NCBI RefSeq assembly: GCF_001421415.1
Contig: NZ_LMKH01000012.1
Location: forward strand, 124,001 to 188,000
DNA length: 64,000 nt
Direction: 5' to 3'
Origin: Sphingomonas sp. Leaf208
Lineage (GTDB): Bacteria; Pseudomonadota; Alphaproteobacteria; Sphingomonadales; Sphingomonadaceae
Under the pieces are notes generated by a model. It ran no database searches and was not told the DNA's origin. It worked only from the letters and a program-made list of their open reading frames with translations. The position numbers and the translations under genes are program-made. Positions 7,727 to 15,510 of this stretch are shown piece by piece. Within the stretch, counting starts at the first letter, position 1, and every line of letters starts with the position of its first letter.

Positions 7727-9832
7727 ATGACCACACAAACGGCCGTGGCCGATTTCCTGACCGGTGGCGGCGAGATGGCCGCGATGATCCGCGCGCACGA
7801 CTGGTCGACGTCGCCGCTGGGGCCGATCGAGCACTGGCCGCAGTCGCTCCGATCGATCGTCTCGTTGATGTTCGCCTCCGAATTCGCGATGTGCCTCGCC
7901 TGGGGGCCGGAGCTCGGCTTCCTCTACAACGACCATTACGCGCGCATCATGCACGACAAGCACCCGCAGGCGCTCGGCCAGCGGTTCGCCAACGTGTGGG
8001 CGGATGTCTGGGACGATATCAGCCCCCTGGTCGACAAGGCGCTGGCGGGCGAAGCGTCGTTTTTCGAAAACCTGCCGCTCGTCACCGACCGCAAGGGCTA
8101 TGACGAGCATGCCTGGTTCACCTTCTCCTATTCGCCCGTCCGCGATGAAAGCGGTGCGATCGCGGGCATGTTCTGCTCGACCTACGAAAGCACCGAGCGC
8201 GTCCAGACCGAACGCGCGCTGCGTGACGAGCGCGAGCGGATGAACCAGATGTTCGCGCAGGCGCCGACCTTCATGGCGATGTTGCGCGGGCCCGAACACC
8301 GGTTCGAGCTGACCAACCCCGGCTACGACAAGCTGGTCGGCCACCGAGAGATGCTGGGTCGAACCGTTGCCGAGGCGTTGCCCGATGCGGTCGAACAAGG
8401 GTTTCTGGACCTGCTCGACGATGTGTATGCGACAGGCGAAGCGTTCACGGCGGTGGGCATGCTCTATGCGGTTCAGGCTGAACCCGGCGGTTCGGTCAAC
8501 GACCGCTACGTCGATTTCGTCTACCAGCCGATCCGCGACGCGACCGGCGCGGTCGTGGGCATTTTCGTCGAAGGCGCGGACGTCACCGACCGCAAGCGGC
8601 TCGAACGCGACCTGCAATCGCTCAACGCCGACCTCGAACAACGCGTCCGCGATCGCACGCAGGAGTTGGTCGAGGCGCAGGAGGCGCTCCGTCAGGCGCA
8701 GAAGATGGAGGCGGTCGGGCAGCTTACCGGTGGCATCGCGCACGACTTCAACAATCTGTTGCAAGGCATCACCGGCAGCCTGGAGATCGTCCAGCGCCGC
8801 GTTGCGCAGGGGCGTGTCGGCGAACTCGATCGCTTCATCACCGGTGCGACCACCGCTGCCAACCGTGCGGCGTCGCTCACCCACCGCCTGCTGGCGTTCT
8901 CCCGCCGCCAGCCGCTCGATCCGCGCCCGGTCAAGGTCAATCCGCTGGTCGCGTCGCTCGAAGACCTGCTCCGCCGCACCACGGGTGAGCAGATCGAACT
9001 CGAGTTGGTGCTCGGCGCCGGCCTGTGGATGACATTGTGCGATCCCAACCAGCTTGAGAACTCGCTGCTCAACCTCGTCATCAACGCGCGCGACGCGATG
9101 CCGCATGGGGGCAAGCTCACGATCGAGACGTGCAACGCGCAGCTCGACGACCATTTCACCGCCAGCCAGCGCGACGTCCGGCCCGGCCAGTACGTATGCA
9201 TCTGCGTGTCCGACACCGGCACCGGCATGTCGGCGGACACGATCGCCAAGGCGTTCGAGCCGTTCTTCACGACCAAGCCGATCGGCCAGGGTACGGGGCT
9301 CGGCCTGTCGATGATCTACGGTTTTGCGCGCCAGTCCGAGGGCTATGCGAGAATCTATAGCGAGCTCGGCCAGGGCACGACGATCAAGCTGTATTTGCCG
9401 CGTCACTACGGCGAAGCGGAGCAGGACGAGGCGCTGCCGGGGCTGACGCAGGACCACGTCACCGATGCGGGCGAGATCGTGCTGGTGGTCGAGGACGATT
9501 CGGTCGTCCGCGCGCTGATCGTCGAAGTGCTGGGCGAATTGGGCTATCAGGCGATCGAGGCGCATGACGGCCCCGCCGGGCTTGAGCGCCTGCGCACGAT
9601 GGAGCGCGTCGACTTGCTTGTGACGGACATCGGCCTGCCCGGATTGAACGGTCGCCAGGTCGCGGATGCAGGTCGTGCGCTGCGTCCGGGGCTCCGCGTA
9701 CTGTTCATGACGGGCTATGCGGAGAATGCCGCGCTGGCGTCGGGTTTCCTGGAGCCGGGGATGTCGATGATCACCAAGCCTTTCGCGATGGAGGCGTTGG
9801 CGACGCAAATCCGGACTATGATCGAGGGGTAG
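7727..9832 (+). CDS. Soluble hybrid sensor histidine kinase (PAS-PAS-HisKA-HATPase-REC)
   Basis: This 701-residue protein has no membrane segment or signal peptide, so it senses a cytoplasmic cue. Two PAS-type domains fill about residues 20-165 and 175-300. A short coiled coil (SLNADLEQRVRDRTQELVEA) leads into the dimerisation/phospho-acceptor helix with GGIAHDFNNLLQ (His339). The HATPase domain has the N box (NLVINARDAM) and glycine loops (DTGTGM, GQGTGLGLSM). A C-terminal receiver carries the phospho-acceptor in LLVTDIGLPGLNG (Asp634) and a conserved TKPF near the end. The partner response regulator is not next door. The first domain (PLGPIEHWPQSLRSIV) is typical of sphingomonad and rhizobial kinases of this class. 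The input signal is unknown. Confidence 0.93.
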   Translation: MTTQTAVADFLTGGGEMAAMIRAHDWSTSPLGPIEHWPQSLRSIVSLMFASEFAMCLAWGPELGFLYNDHYARIMHDKHPQALGQRFANVWADVWDDISPLVDKALAGEASFFENLPLVTDRKGYDEHAWFTFSYSPVRDESGAIAGMFCSTYESTERVQTERALRDERERMNQMFAQAPTFMAMLRGPEHRFELTNPGYDKLVGHREMLGRTVAEALPDAVEQGFLDLLDDVYATGEAFTAVGMLYAVQAEPGGSVNDRYVDFVYQPIRDATGAVVGIFVEGADVTDRKRLERDLQSLNADLEQRVRDRTQELVEAQEALRQAQKMEAVGQLTGGIAHDFNNLLQGITGSLEIVQRRVAQGRVGELDRFITGATTAANRAASLTHRLLAFSRRQPLDPRPVKVNPLVASLEDLLRRTTGEQIELELVLGAGLWMTLCDPNQLENSLLNLVINARDAMPHGGKLTIETCNAQLDDHFTASQRDVRPGQYVCICVSDTGTGMSADTIAKAFEPFFTTKPIGQGTGLGLSMIYGFARQSEGYARIYSELGQGTTIKLYLPRHYGEAEQDEALPGLTQDHVTDAGEIVLVVEDDSVVRALIVEVLGELGYQAIEAHDGPAGLERLRTMERVDLLVTDIGLPGLNGRQVADAGRALRPGLRVLFMTGYAENAALASGFLEPGMSMITKPFAMEALATQIRTMIEG

Positions 9833-9861
9833 AGCAGGCCACCCCCCGTCCAAATGCCACT

Positions 9862-9961
9862 ACCCCGGCGGAGGCCGGGGCCCAAGTGGAAAGGTCGCAG
9901 TAACGACGCACATCGTTCAGTTATCACCGTCCCCCAACTGGGCCCCGGCCTCCGCCGGGGT
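9862..9961. repeat. Dispersed inverted repeat, family A, copy 2 (inverted relative to copy 1)
   Basis: Two arms of about 28 bp (9862-9889 and 9934-9961) share the arm sequence of the copy at 6682-6783, with a small mismatch patch in the left arm (CAAGTGG against CAGTTGG). The spacer begins GGAAAGGTCG and continues with TAACGA. This matches the reverse complement of the copy 1 spacer, so the element has an internal direction and the two copies point opposite ways. It lies just after the histidine kinase gene. Confidence 0.88.
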
Positions 9962-10036
9962 GGTGAGGTTTTGGCGGGGTGGTGAGTCCTGGCGAGGCGA
10001 TGCTCTCGTTTTGGAAGTGGAAGAACGCCCCATCCC

Positions 10037-10116
10037 GTTCCCCCGCGAAGGCGGGGGTCCAGGAATCAAGCAGGACGACGTTAGTGGCTCCTGGGCCCCC
10101 GCCTTCGCGGGGGAAC
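10037..10116. repeat. Dispersed inverted repeat, family B
   Basis: Arms of 28 bp (10037-10064 and 10089-10116, core CCCCCGCGAAGGCGGGGG) differ at one position and enclose a 24-bp spacer. The arm sequence differs from family A, but the architecture is the same: a GC-rich palindromic core followed by a CCCAG/CCAGG edge. It lies 75 bp from a family A copy in a gene-free stretch. Confidence 0.85.
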
Positions 10117-10547
10117 TAGAGTGGTCACCCCCATATCCAGTGCATACTCCCACCCCCTCCCTCCGAAGCAACATTTGCCATCTTCCACCCCGAAATAATT
10201 TTTCGTTCCCCCTTCGCCCCCTTGCACATCTTGAACCCCGCAGAAGTCCACGCGTCGCGAATATCCCTGCCGACCAACCCGCACCCGAACGCGACGAACC
10301 GAGCCCCCTGAACCCTGCACACCCCCTTGCGTCTCTTCGCGCTATGGCACAATCTCTTGGGGTTGCGTTCGGGGGCGGACCCAATCGCTGGTAGAACAAC
10401 CCTCGCATAGCCATATGCGATATGACCGTAAGCGCGCCTTCCACCGCCGCGATGGTCACTTTTTGTTCTCCCGTTAGGGGCCGTCCGATGGTAGCATGGC
10501 GACAGGCGACCGATTCGAACGAATACAGAACACTAGGAGCGGTTTCG
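10117..10547. other. Gene-free leader upstream of nrdA
   Basis: I see no convincing gene in this stretch; the open frames crossing it lack homology and ribosome-binding sites. It is unusually pyrimidine-rich and A/T-richer than its surroundings (for example around 10185-10210). It must hold the nrdA promoter. A small inverted repeat, CATAT-GCG-ATATG, lies at 10412-10424 and could be a regulator site, but it does not clearly match the 16-bp NrdR box. Confidence 0.5.
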
Positions 10548-12467
10548 ATGGATTTCAGAGACAGCAGCCGGGATAGCGACATGACCACAGACACGATCGA
10601 CCAAGCAGCCCCCACTATCGAAGCCGAGGCACCCAAGGCCCCGCGCCAGGCGCAGGACAGCCACTCCGTGCGCGCGCAGATCTACCCGGTCGAGGTCGAT
10701 CACAGCCGCGACGCGCTCCTCACCGAATTCGGCAAGGATACGCTTAAGGATCGCTACCTCCTCCCGGGCGAAAGCTACCAGGACCTGTTCGTCCGTGTCG
10801 CCTCCGCGTACGCAGACGACGCCGGCCACGCGCAGCGCCTGTACGACGCGATCTCGAAGCTCTGGTTCATGCCCGCCACCCCCGTTCTGTCGAACGGCGG
10901 CACCGGCCGCGGCCTGCCGATCTCATGCTATCTCAACTCGGTCCCCGACAGCCTCGGCGGGATCGTCGACACCTGGAACGAGAATGTCTGGCTCGCCTCG
11001 CGCGGCGGCGGCATCGGCACCTATTGGGGCAACGTCCGCGGCATCGGCGAGCCGGTCGGCCTCAACGGCAAGACCAGCGGCATCATCCCGTTCGTCCGCG
11101 TCATGGATTCGCTGACGCTCGCGATCAGCCAGGGCTCGCTGCGCCGCGGTTCGGCCGCCGTGTATCTCGACGTCTCGCACCCCGAGATCGAGGAATTCCT
11201 CGAAATCCGCAAACCCTCGGGCGATTTCAACCGCAAGGCTTTGAACCTCCACCACGGCGTGCTGATCACCGACGACTTCATGGAAGCCGTCCGCAACGGT
11301 GAGGAATGGCATCTCCGCTCGCCGAAGGACCAGGCGATCCGCGCCACCGTCGACGCGCGCTCGCTGTTCCAGAAGCTCGTCGAGACCCGCCTCCAGACCG
11401 GCGAGCCGTACATCGTCTTCGCCGATCACGTGAACAAGGCGATGCCCAAGCATCACCGCGAGCTCGGCCTCAAGGTCTCGACCTCGAACTTGTGCTCCGA
11501 GATCACGCTGCCGACCGGCAAGGATCACCTCGGCAACGAGCGTACGGCCGTGTGCTGCCTGTCGTCACTGAACCTCGAGACATGGGATCAGTGGAAGGAC
11601 GAGAAGGGCCTGATCGAGGACGTCATGCGCTTCCTCGACAACGTGCTGCAGGATTACATCGATCGCCACGAACCCGGCATGGAGCGCGCCGCCTACTCGG
11701 CGGGCCGCGAGCGCTCGGTCGGGCTCGGCGTGATGGGCTTCCACTCGTTTCTCCAGGCACGCGGCATCCCGTTCGAGGGCGCGATGGCGAAGTCGTGGAA
11801 TCTCCGCATGTTCAAGCACATCAGCAGCCAGGCCAACGAAGCCTCGATGCAGCTCGCGATCGAGCGCGGCCCCTGCCCCGATGCCGCCGACGTCGGCGCG
11901 ATGGAGCGCTTCAGCTGCAAGATGGCGATCGCCCCGACCGCGTCGATCTCGATCATCTGCGGCGGCACGTCGGCCTGCATCGAGCCGATCCCGGCGAACA
12001 TCTACACGCACAAGACGCTGTCGGGCAGCTTCTCGATCAAGAACCCGTATCTCGAAAAGATGCTGAGCGAGAAGTCGAAGAACTCGGACGCTGTGTGGAA
12101 CTCGATCCTCGAACAGGGCGGCTCGGTCCAGCATCTCGACTTCCTCTCGGTCGAGGAAAAGGACTGCTACAAGACGTCGTTCGAGATCGACCAGCGCTGG
12201 CTGCTCGAACTCGCCGCCGATCGCACGCCCTACATCGACCAGGCGCAGTCGCTGAACCTGTTCATCCCGGCGGATGTCGAGAAGTGGGACCTGCTGATGC
12301 TCCACTTCCGCGCATGGGAGCTCGGCATCAAGTCGCTCTATTACCTCCGCTCGAAGTCGGTCCAGCGCGCGGGCTTCGCCGGTGGTGTCGAGGCGGACAA
12401 CACGATCGACCTGCGCCAGATCGACGTCGAGTCGAAGGATTACGATGAGTGCCTTGCCTGCCAGTAA
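10548..12467 (+). CDS. nrdA: Class Ia ribonucleoside-diphosphate reductase, large (alpha) subunit
   Basis: This is the catalytic subunit that reduces ribonucleotides to deoxyribonucleotides for DNA synthesis, working with NrdB encoded downstream. Visible landmarks are the first active-site cysteine in PISCYLNSV, the NLCSEITLP motif with the radical-site Asn/Cys/Glu, and the C-terminal redox pair in DECLACQ. The chosen ATG at 10548 has an AGGAG eight bases before it; the open frame runs further upstream without support. At 639 residues it is about 120 shorter than the E. coli protein because the N-terminal ATP-cone domain is absent. An intrinsic terminator and a leftward gene separate nrdA from nrdB, so the two are probably transcribed separately. 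Confidence 0.95.
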   Translation: MDFRDSSRDSDMTTDTIDQAAPTIEAEAPKAPRQAQDSHSVRAQIYPVEVDHSRDALLTEFGKDTLKDRYLLPGESYQDLFVRVASAYADDAGHAQRLYDAISKLWFMPATPVLSNGGTGRGLPISCYLNSVPDSLGGIVDTWNENVWLASRGGGIGTYWGNVRGIGEPVGLNGKTSGIIPFVRVMDSLTLAISQGSLRRGSAAVYLDVSHPEIEEFLEIRKPSGDFNRKALNLHHGVLITDDFMEAVRNGEEWHLRSPKDQAIRATVDARSLFQKLVETRLQTGEPYIVFADHVNKAMPKHHRELGLKVSTSNLCSEITLPTGKDHLGNERTAVCCLSSLNLETWDQWKDEKGLIEDVMRFLDNVLQDYIDRHEPGMERAAYSAGRERSVGLGVMGFHSFLQARGIPFEGAMAKSWNLRMFKHISSQANEASMQLAIERGPCPDAADVGAMERFSCKMAIAPTASISIICGGTSACIEPIPANIYTHKTLSGSFSIKNPYLEKMLSEKSKNSDAVWNSILEQGGSVQHLDFLSVEEKDCYKTSFEIDQRWLLELAADRTPYIDQAQSLNLFIPADVEKWDLLMLHFRAWELGIKSLYYLRSKSVQRAGFAGGVEADNTIDLRQIDVESKDYDECLACQ

Positions 12468-12528
12468 GGTCTCTAGGCGTTCAAGCGTGACCCCGGCCCG
12501 TGACACGCGGACCGGGAAGCGCCTGACG

Positions 12529-12564
12529 CAAAAAACCCCGGTCCGCGCGAAGCGGACCGGGGTT
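12529..12564 (-). terminator. Intrinsic terminator between nrdA and the DUF2171 gene
   Basis: A perfect 13-bp stem (12534-12546 with 12552-12564) has a 5-base loop. On the minus strand it is followed by six T residues, so it is a strong Rho-independent terminator for the leftward DUF2171 gene. On the plus strand it may also stop nrdA transcripts, but without a T tract. Confidence 0.85.
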
Positions 12565-12606
12565 CGGGCAGGCTATGCGGCGCGTGTCGAACGCACCGCG
12601 TTCGCG

Positions 12607-12867
12607 TCAGGCCTCTTCTTCGAACGTCACCGCCACGTCGGCGTTGGCGGAAAGCCGGACCTTGCCGTCCTCGATATCCGCGACCAGCCCGAGCGAGATG
12701 AAGTGATGATGCCCTTCATGGCTGCCCGTACCCTCGACGACCTGCGCGCCAGAGTCCTTCTTGGTCAGCTTGATGCGGTTGCCTTCGACCTTGTCGACGG
12801 TGCCGACATGGACGCCGTCCGCGCCGATGACTTCGGCATGTTCCTGGATCTTGGTTGCATCGACCAT
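12607..12867 (-). CDS. DUF2171 small protein
   Basis: This 86-residue soluble protein begins VDATKIQEHAEVIGADGVHVGTVD and matches the DUF2171 family, small PRC-barrel-like proteins common in sphingomonads. The pattern 'HVGTVDKVEGNRIKLTKKDSG' followed by a His-containing HEGHHHF segment is characteristic. No enzymatic role is known; family members have been linked only loosely to stress and membrane or RNA-associated functions. It is transcribed leftward and ends 43 bases before a strong terminator. It lies between nrdA and nrdB, but opposite to them, so functional coupling with nucleotide reduction is not implied. Confidence 0.85.
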   Translation of the reverse strand: MVDATKIQEHAEVIGADGVHVGTVDKVEGNRIKLTKKDSGAQVVEGTGSHEGHHHFISLGLVADIEDGKVRLSANADVAVTFEEEA

Positions 12868-12923
12868 GGTCGTTCTCCTGTGTTGAGTTCGGGTGCTGAA
12901 CGCGCGCCGGGCGAGTTGGTCGC

Positions 12924-13127
12924 ATGACGTATGGTTCAGCTATCATGTTCGTGGTCGCAGGCGTGCTCGGAATCGTCGGCACCGCGATGCTGCTCCGGTT
13001 GCGCAGCCCGAGCATCACCGAGCAACAGACCTACGCGTTCCGCATGATCGGCATCATGCTCACCTCCGCCGCGATCGTTCTCGCGATGTCCGCCGCCGCG
13101 ATGTGGCAATGGAGCACCGAGACATGA
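12924..13127 (+). CDS. Small two-helix membrane protein
   Basis: This 67-residue open frame encodes two hydrophobic segments (about residues 5-24 and 41-60) joined by a polar loop (RLRSPSITEQQTYAFR). This is the pattern of a small inner-membrane hairpin protein. The start has a modest GCGAG before the ATG. It is divergent from the DUF2171 gene and 62 bases before nrdB. I do not recognise a family, and the reading frame could be fortuitous, but the amphipathic/hydrophobic pattern argues for a real gene. Confidence 0.5.
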   Translation: MTYGSAIMFVVAGVLGIVGTAMLLRLRSPSITEQQTYAFRMIGIMLTSAAIVLAMSAAAMWQWSTET

Positions 13128-13189
13128 AACACGCGACCTGACCCCCCCAGTTTCTCGATATAAAACCAATCTTCCGAAAGGCTTACCCC

Positions 13190-14242
13190 ATGTCCCTCCT
13201 TCACGCCTCCAAGCAGTACAAGCCGTTCGAATACCCTTGGGCGTTCGAGTTCTGGAAGCGCCAGCAGCAGCTCCACTGGCTCCCCGAGGAAGTGCCCCTG
13301 GGCGAGGATTGCCGCGACTGGGCGCAGAAGCTCAGCGATCACGAGCGCAACCTGCTCACGCAGATCTTCCGCTTCTTCACGCAGGCCGATGTCGAGGTGC
13401 AGGATTGCTACCACGAGAAGTACGGCCGCGTGTTCAAGCCGACCGAGATCAAGATGATGCTGACCTCGTTCAGCAACATGGAGACGGTCCACATCGCCGC
13501 CTACAGCCATCTGCTCGACACCATCGGCATGCCCGAGAGCGAGTACGGCGCCTTCCTCGAATATGCCGAGATGAAGGAAAAGCATGACTACATGCAGCAG
13601 TTCACCGTCGACAACGACGAGGACATTGCGCGCACTTTGGCCATGTTCGGCGGCTTCACCGAGGGCGTCCAGCTGTTCGCGTCGTTCGCGATGCTGATGA
13701 ACTTCCCGCGCTTCAACAAGATGAAGGGCATGGGCCAGATCGTCACCTGGTCGATCCGCGACGAGAGCCTGCACTGCGAGGGCATCATCAAGATGTTCCA
13801 CACCTTCTGTCAGGAGCGCCAGTGCCTGACCAAGGCGGTGAAGGACGACATCGCCGACGTCTGCCAGACGACGATCCGCCTCGAGGATAATTTCATCGAC
13901 CTCGCCTTCGAGATGGGCCCGGTCAACGGCATGACCCCCAAGGAGATCAAGAAGTACATCCGCTTCATCGCCGACTGGCGCATGACGCAGCTCGGCCTGA
14001 AGCCGATCTACATGATCGACGAGCACCCGCTGCCCTGGCTCGCCCCGATGCTCAACGGCGTCGAGCACGCCAACTTCTTCGAACAGCGCGCGACCGAGTA
14101 TTCGAAGGCCGCGACCAAGGGCCAGTGGAACGACGTCTGGGACTCCTTCGACAAGCGCCAGACCGCGAAGAAGGGGCCGATCGCGAACGTGGACCTGAGC
14201 GAGGTTCGGGACATGTTCAGCGACTCGGTCGCGGCTGAATGA
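13190..14242 (+). CDS. nrdB: Class Ia ribonucleoside-diphosphate reductase, small (beta) subunit
   Basis: This 350-residue ferritin-like protein holds the di-iron/tyrosyl-radical cofactor for NrdA. Metal-ligand and radical regions are visible: QADVEVQDCYHEKYGRV, then NMETVHIAAYSHLLDTIG containing the putative radical tyrosine (AAYSHL) and the Glu/His ligands. Further ligands lie in DESLHCEGI. The length is normal for the family, and there is no N-terminal ATP-cone fusion to compensate for the one missing in NrdA. A GAAAGG lies upstream of the ATG. The following HAD gene overlaps its stop by ATGA. Confidence 0.95.
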   Translation: MSLLHASKQYKPFEYPWAFEFWKRQQQLHWLPEEVPLGEDCRDWAQKLSDHERNLLTQIFRFFTQADVEVQDCYHEKYGRVFKPTEIKMMLTSFSNMETVHIAAYSHLLDTIGMPESEYGAFLEYAEMKEKHDYMQQFTVDNDEDIARTLAMFGGFTEGVQLFASFAMLMNFPRFNKMKGMGQIVTWSIRDESLHCEGIIKMFHTFCQERQCLTKAVKDDIADVCQTTIRLEDNFIDLAFEMGPVNGMTPKEIKKYIRFIADWRMTQLGLKPIYMIDEHPLPWLAPMLNGVEHANFFEQRATEYSKAATKGQWNDVWDSFDKRQTAKKGPIANVDLSEVRDMFSDSVAAE

Positions 14243-15063
14243 CCGACCTGCTGCATCGAACCGCAATCGTGTACGATTTTGATGGCACACTGTCGCCAGG
14301 CTCGATGCAGCAACACAACCTGTTGCCGGAAATGGGATACGCCGACGCGAACATCTTCTGGCAAGAAGTGAAGGCGCTCAACCGAGAGATCGATGGTGAC
14401 GAAATTTTGACATACATGCACCTTCTTCAACAAAAAGAAGGTGACCATATGTCAAAGGAGCGCCTTGCTTCTCATGGTGCCTGTTTGCCGTATTTTGCGG
14501 GAGTAGACGACTGGTTCCCCCGTATTAGCGAGTACGGGAAAACAAGAGGCCTTGAAGTAGAGCATTACATTATAAGCTCTGGCCTTGAGGAAATTATCGA
14601 GGGAACGACGATAAGGAAGTACTTCAAGCATATTTTTGCGTCGAAATATGCTTATCGGGATGGCAAACCCCTTTGGCCGGCAGCTGCCGTAAATTATACC
14701 GGGAAAACTCAATATCTTTTCCGTATAAATAAGGGAGTTCTAAACCAGTCGGACGACAAAGCCGTCAATCGTTGGATACCAATGAACGAACGCCCGATAC
14801 CCTTTGAACGAATGATTTTCATCGGTGATGGCGATACCGATATTCCCGCCATGAAGATGCTCCGCCACCAACATGGTGTGCCGATCGCTGTTTTTGATCC
14901 AGATCGCTTTCAAGGGCCAGATTCCGATAAGGTCTACAATCTGATCGCGGAAGATAGGGCCGACCATGTTTGTCCGGCAGATTACAGAGATAAGTCACAG
15001 CTAGATATTACTGTAAAAGGCGTGTTGGGCCGCATGGCGCGCAACGCTGGGTATCGTCCATAG
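14239..15063 (+). CDS. HAD-family phosphatase, atypically A/T-rich, overlaps nrdB
   Basis: This 274-residue soluble HAD hydrolase resembles the SerB-like class. Motif I is AIVYDFDGTLSPG, motif II includes YIISSGLEE, and motif IV is MIFIGDGDTDIPAMKML. The substrate is unknown. From about 14270 codon use changes sharply: third positions are often A or T (for example around 14400-14450 and 14570-14760), unlike the flanking genes. That suggests recent acquisition. The start overlaps the nrdB stop by ATGA and would place it under nrdB translation. Its stop abuts the remnant of an antitoxin gene. Similar HAD proteins occur in variable islands, but I cannot assign a defence or metabolic role. Confidence 0.82.
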   Translation: MTDLLHRTAIVYDFDGTLSPGSMQQHNLLPEMGYADANIFWQEVKALNREIDGDEILTYMHLLQQKEGDHMSKERLASHGACLPYFAGVDDWFPRISEYGKTRGLEVEHYIISSGLEEIIEGTTIRKYFKHIFASKYAYRDGKPLWPAAAVNYTGKTQYLFRINKGVLNQSDDKAVNRWIPMNERPIPFERMIFIGDGDTDIPAMKMLRHQHGVPIAVFDPDRFQGPDSDKVYNLIAEDRADHVCPADYRDKSQLDITVKGVLGRMARNAGYRP

Positions 15064-15084
15064 ATGATTTACCGGGGATCGCAG

Positions 15085-15329
15085 GTGCTGAACATCGAAA
15101 CAACTGGATGGAACGCCACCGACCACCTCGACAGCGACGCCGCGATCCTCGCCTATCTCGAAGCGGCTTCAAGGACGGCAACCCAGCGTTGATCACCGCT
15201 CCGCTGTCCGACGTAGCGAAGGCCCGCGGTAGCGCCGACCCGCCCAAGCCCCGGCTTGATATCGCGCTCGACTCGGTCATCCAAAAGCTCAAGGATCTCG
15301 ACCTCGAACTAACCGCAAAAGCGGAGTAA
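15085..15329 (+). pseudogene. Broken HigA-type addiction-module antidote gene
   Basis: Two frames together resemble the HigA-like 'probable addiction module antidote' family. The first frame (15085-about 15168, GTG start) reads LNIETTGWNATDHLDSD and then AAILAYLEA. The second (about 15168-15329) continues FKDGNPALITAPLSDVAKARG. A one-base loss near 15165-15170 separates them; read straight through, the first frame stops at 15192. The second half then jumps to ALDSVIQKLKDLDLELTAKAE, so the helix-turn-helix segment normally present after ARARGM is missing. With a frameshift and an internal deletion it should be non-functional. No HigB toxin lies beside it; the HAD gene occupies that position. 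Confidence 0.65.
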
Positions 15330-15363
15330 AAACTGCGTCGCAAATCGCAGCGTTTCGCCATGT

Positions 15364-15510
15364 TCAAACGGTCAGTTCGCGCAATACCTGTTCGATCGGG
15401 ATCATCATCGATCGGTCGCGCGCTTGCGTCATCCCGCGCTCGATCTTGGCCCGCTTCCAAGCATCATAGTCGCACTGAGCCGGTTGCTCTGATTCATTCG
15501 GTCCGATCAT
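15364..15510 (-). CDS. Small antitoxin-like protein downstream of a ParE/RelE toxin
   Basis: This 48-residue protein has an excellent ribosome-binding site (GAGGAGG seven bases before the ATG) and overlaps the end of the toxin gene by 17 bases, so it is translationally coupled. The body (YDAWKRAKIERGMTQARDR) and the end (IPIEQVLREL) resemble the short C-terminal toxin-wrapping part of RelB/StbD/ParD-like antitoxins, in which a W..AK.E.G pattern precedes a terminal amphipathic helix. It lacks an obvious DNA-binding domain. It could be the cognate antitoxin of the toxin or an accessory partner, because another antitoxin-like gene lies on the toxin's other side. Confidence 0.7.
   Translation of the reverse strand: MIGPNESEQPAQCDYDAWKRAKIERGMTQARDRSMMIPIEQVLRELTV

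Noticed and set aside
6803-9853. A 1016-codon open frame on the minus strand across the HAD and histidine kinase genes
   Set aside because: It is antisense to two genes with clear domains, has no signature of its own, is rich in Arg/Asp/Gln as expected of antisense high-GC frames, and lacks a ribosome-binding site.
9960-10394. A 144-codon frame upstream of nrdA
   Set aside because: It begins inside the inverted repeats and shows no recognisable protein features.
10412-10424. CATAT-GCG-ATATG as an NrdR box for nrdA
   Set aside because: NrdR sites are 16-bp and usually paired; only one short repeat is seen and it does not match well, so I report it only as an unexplained repeat.
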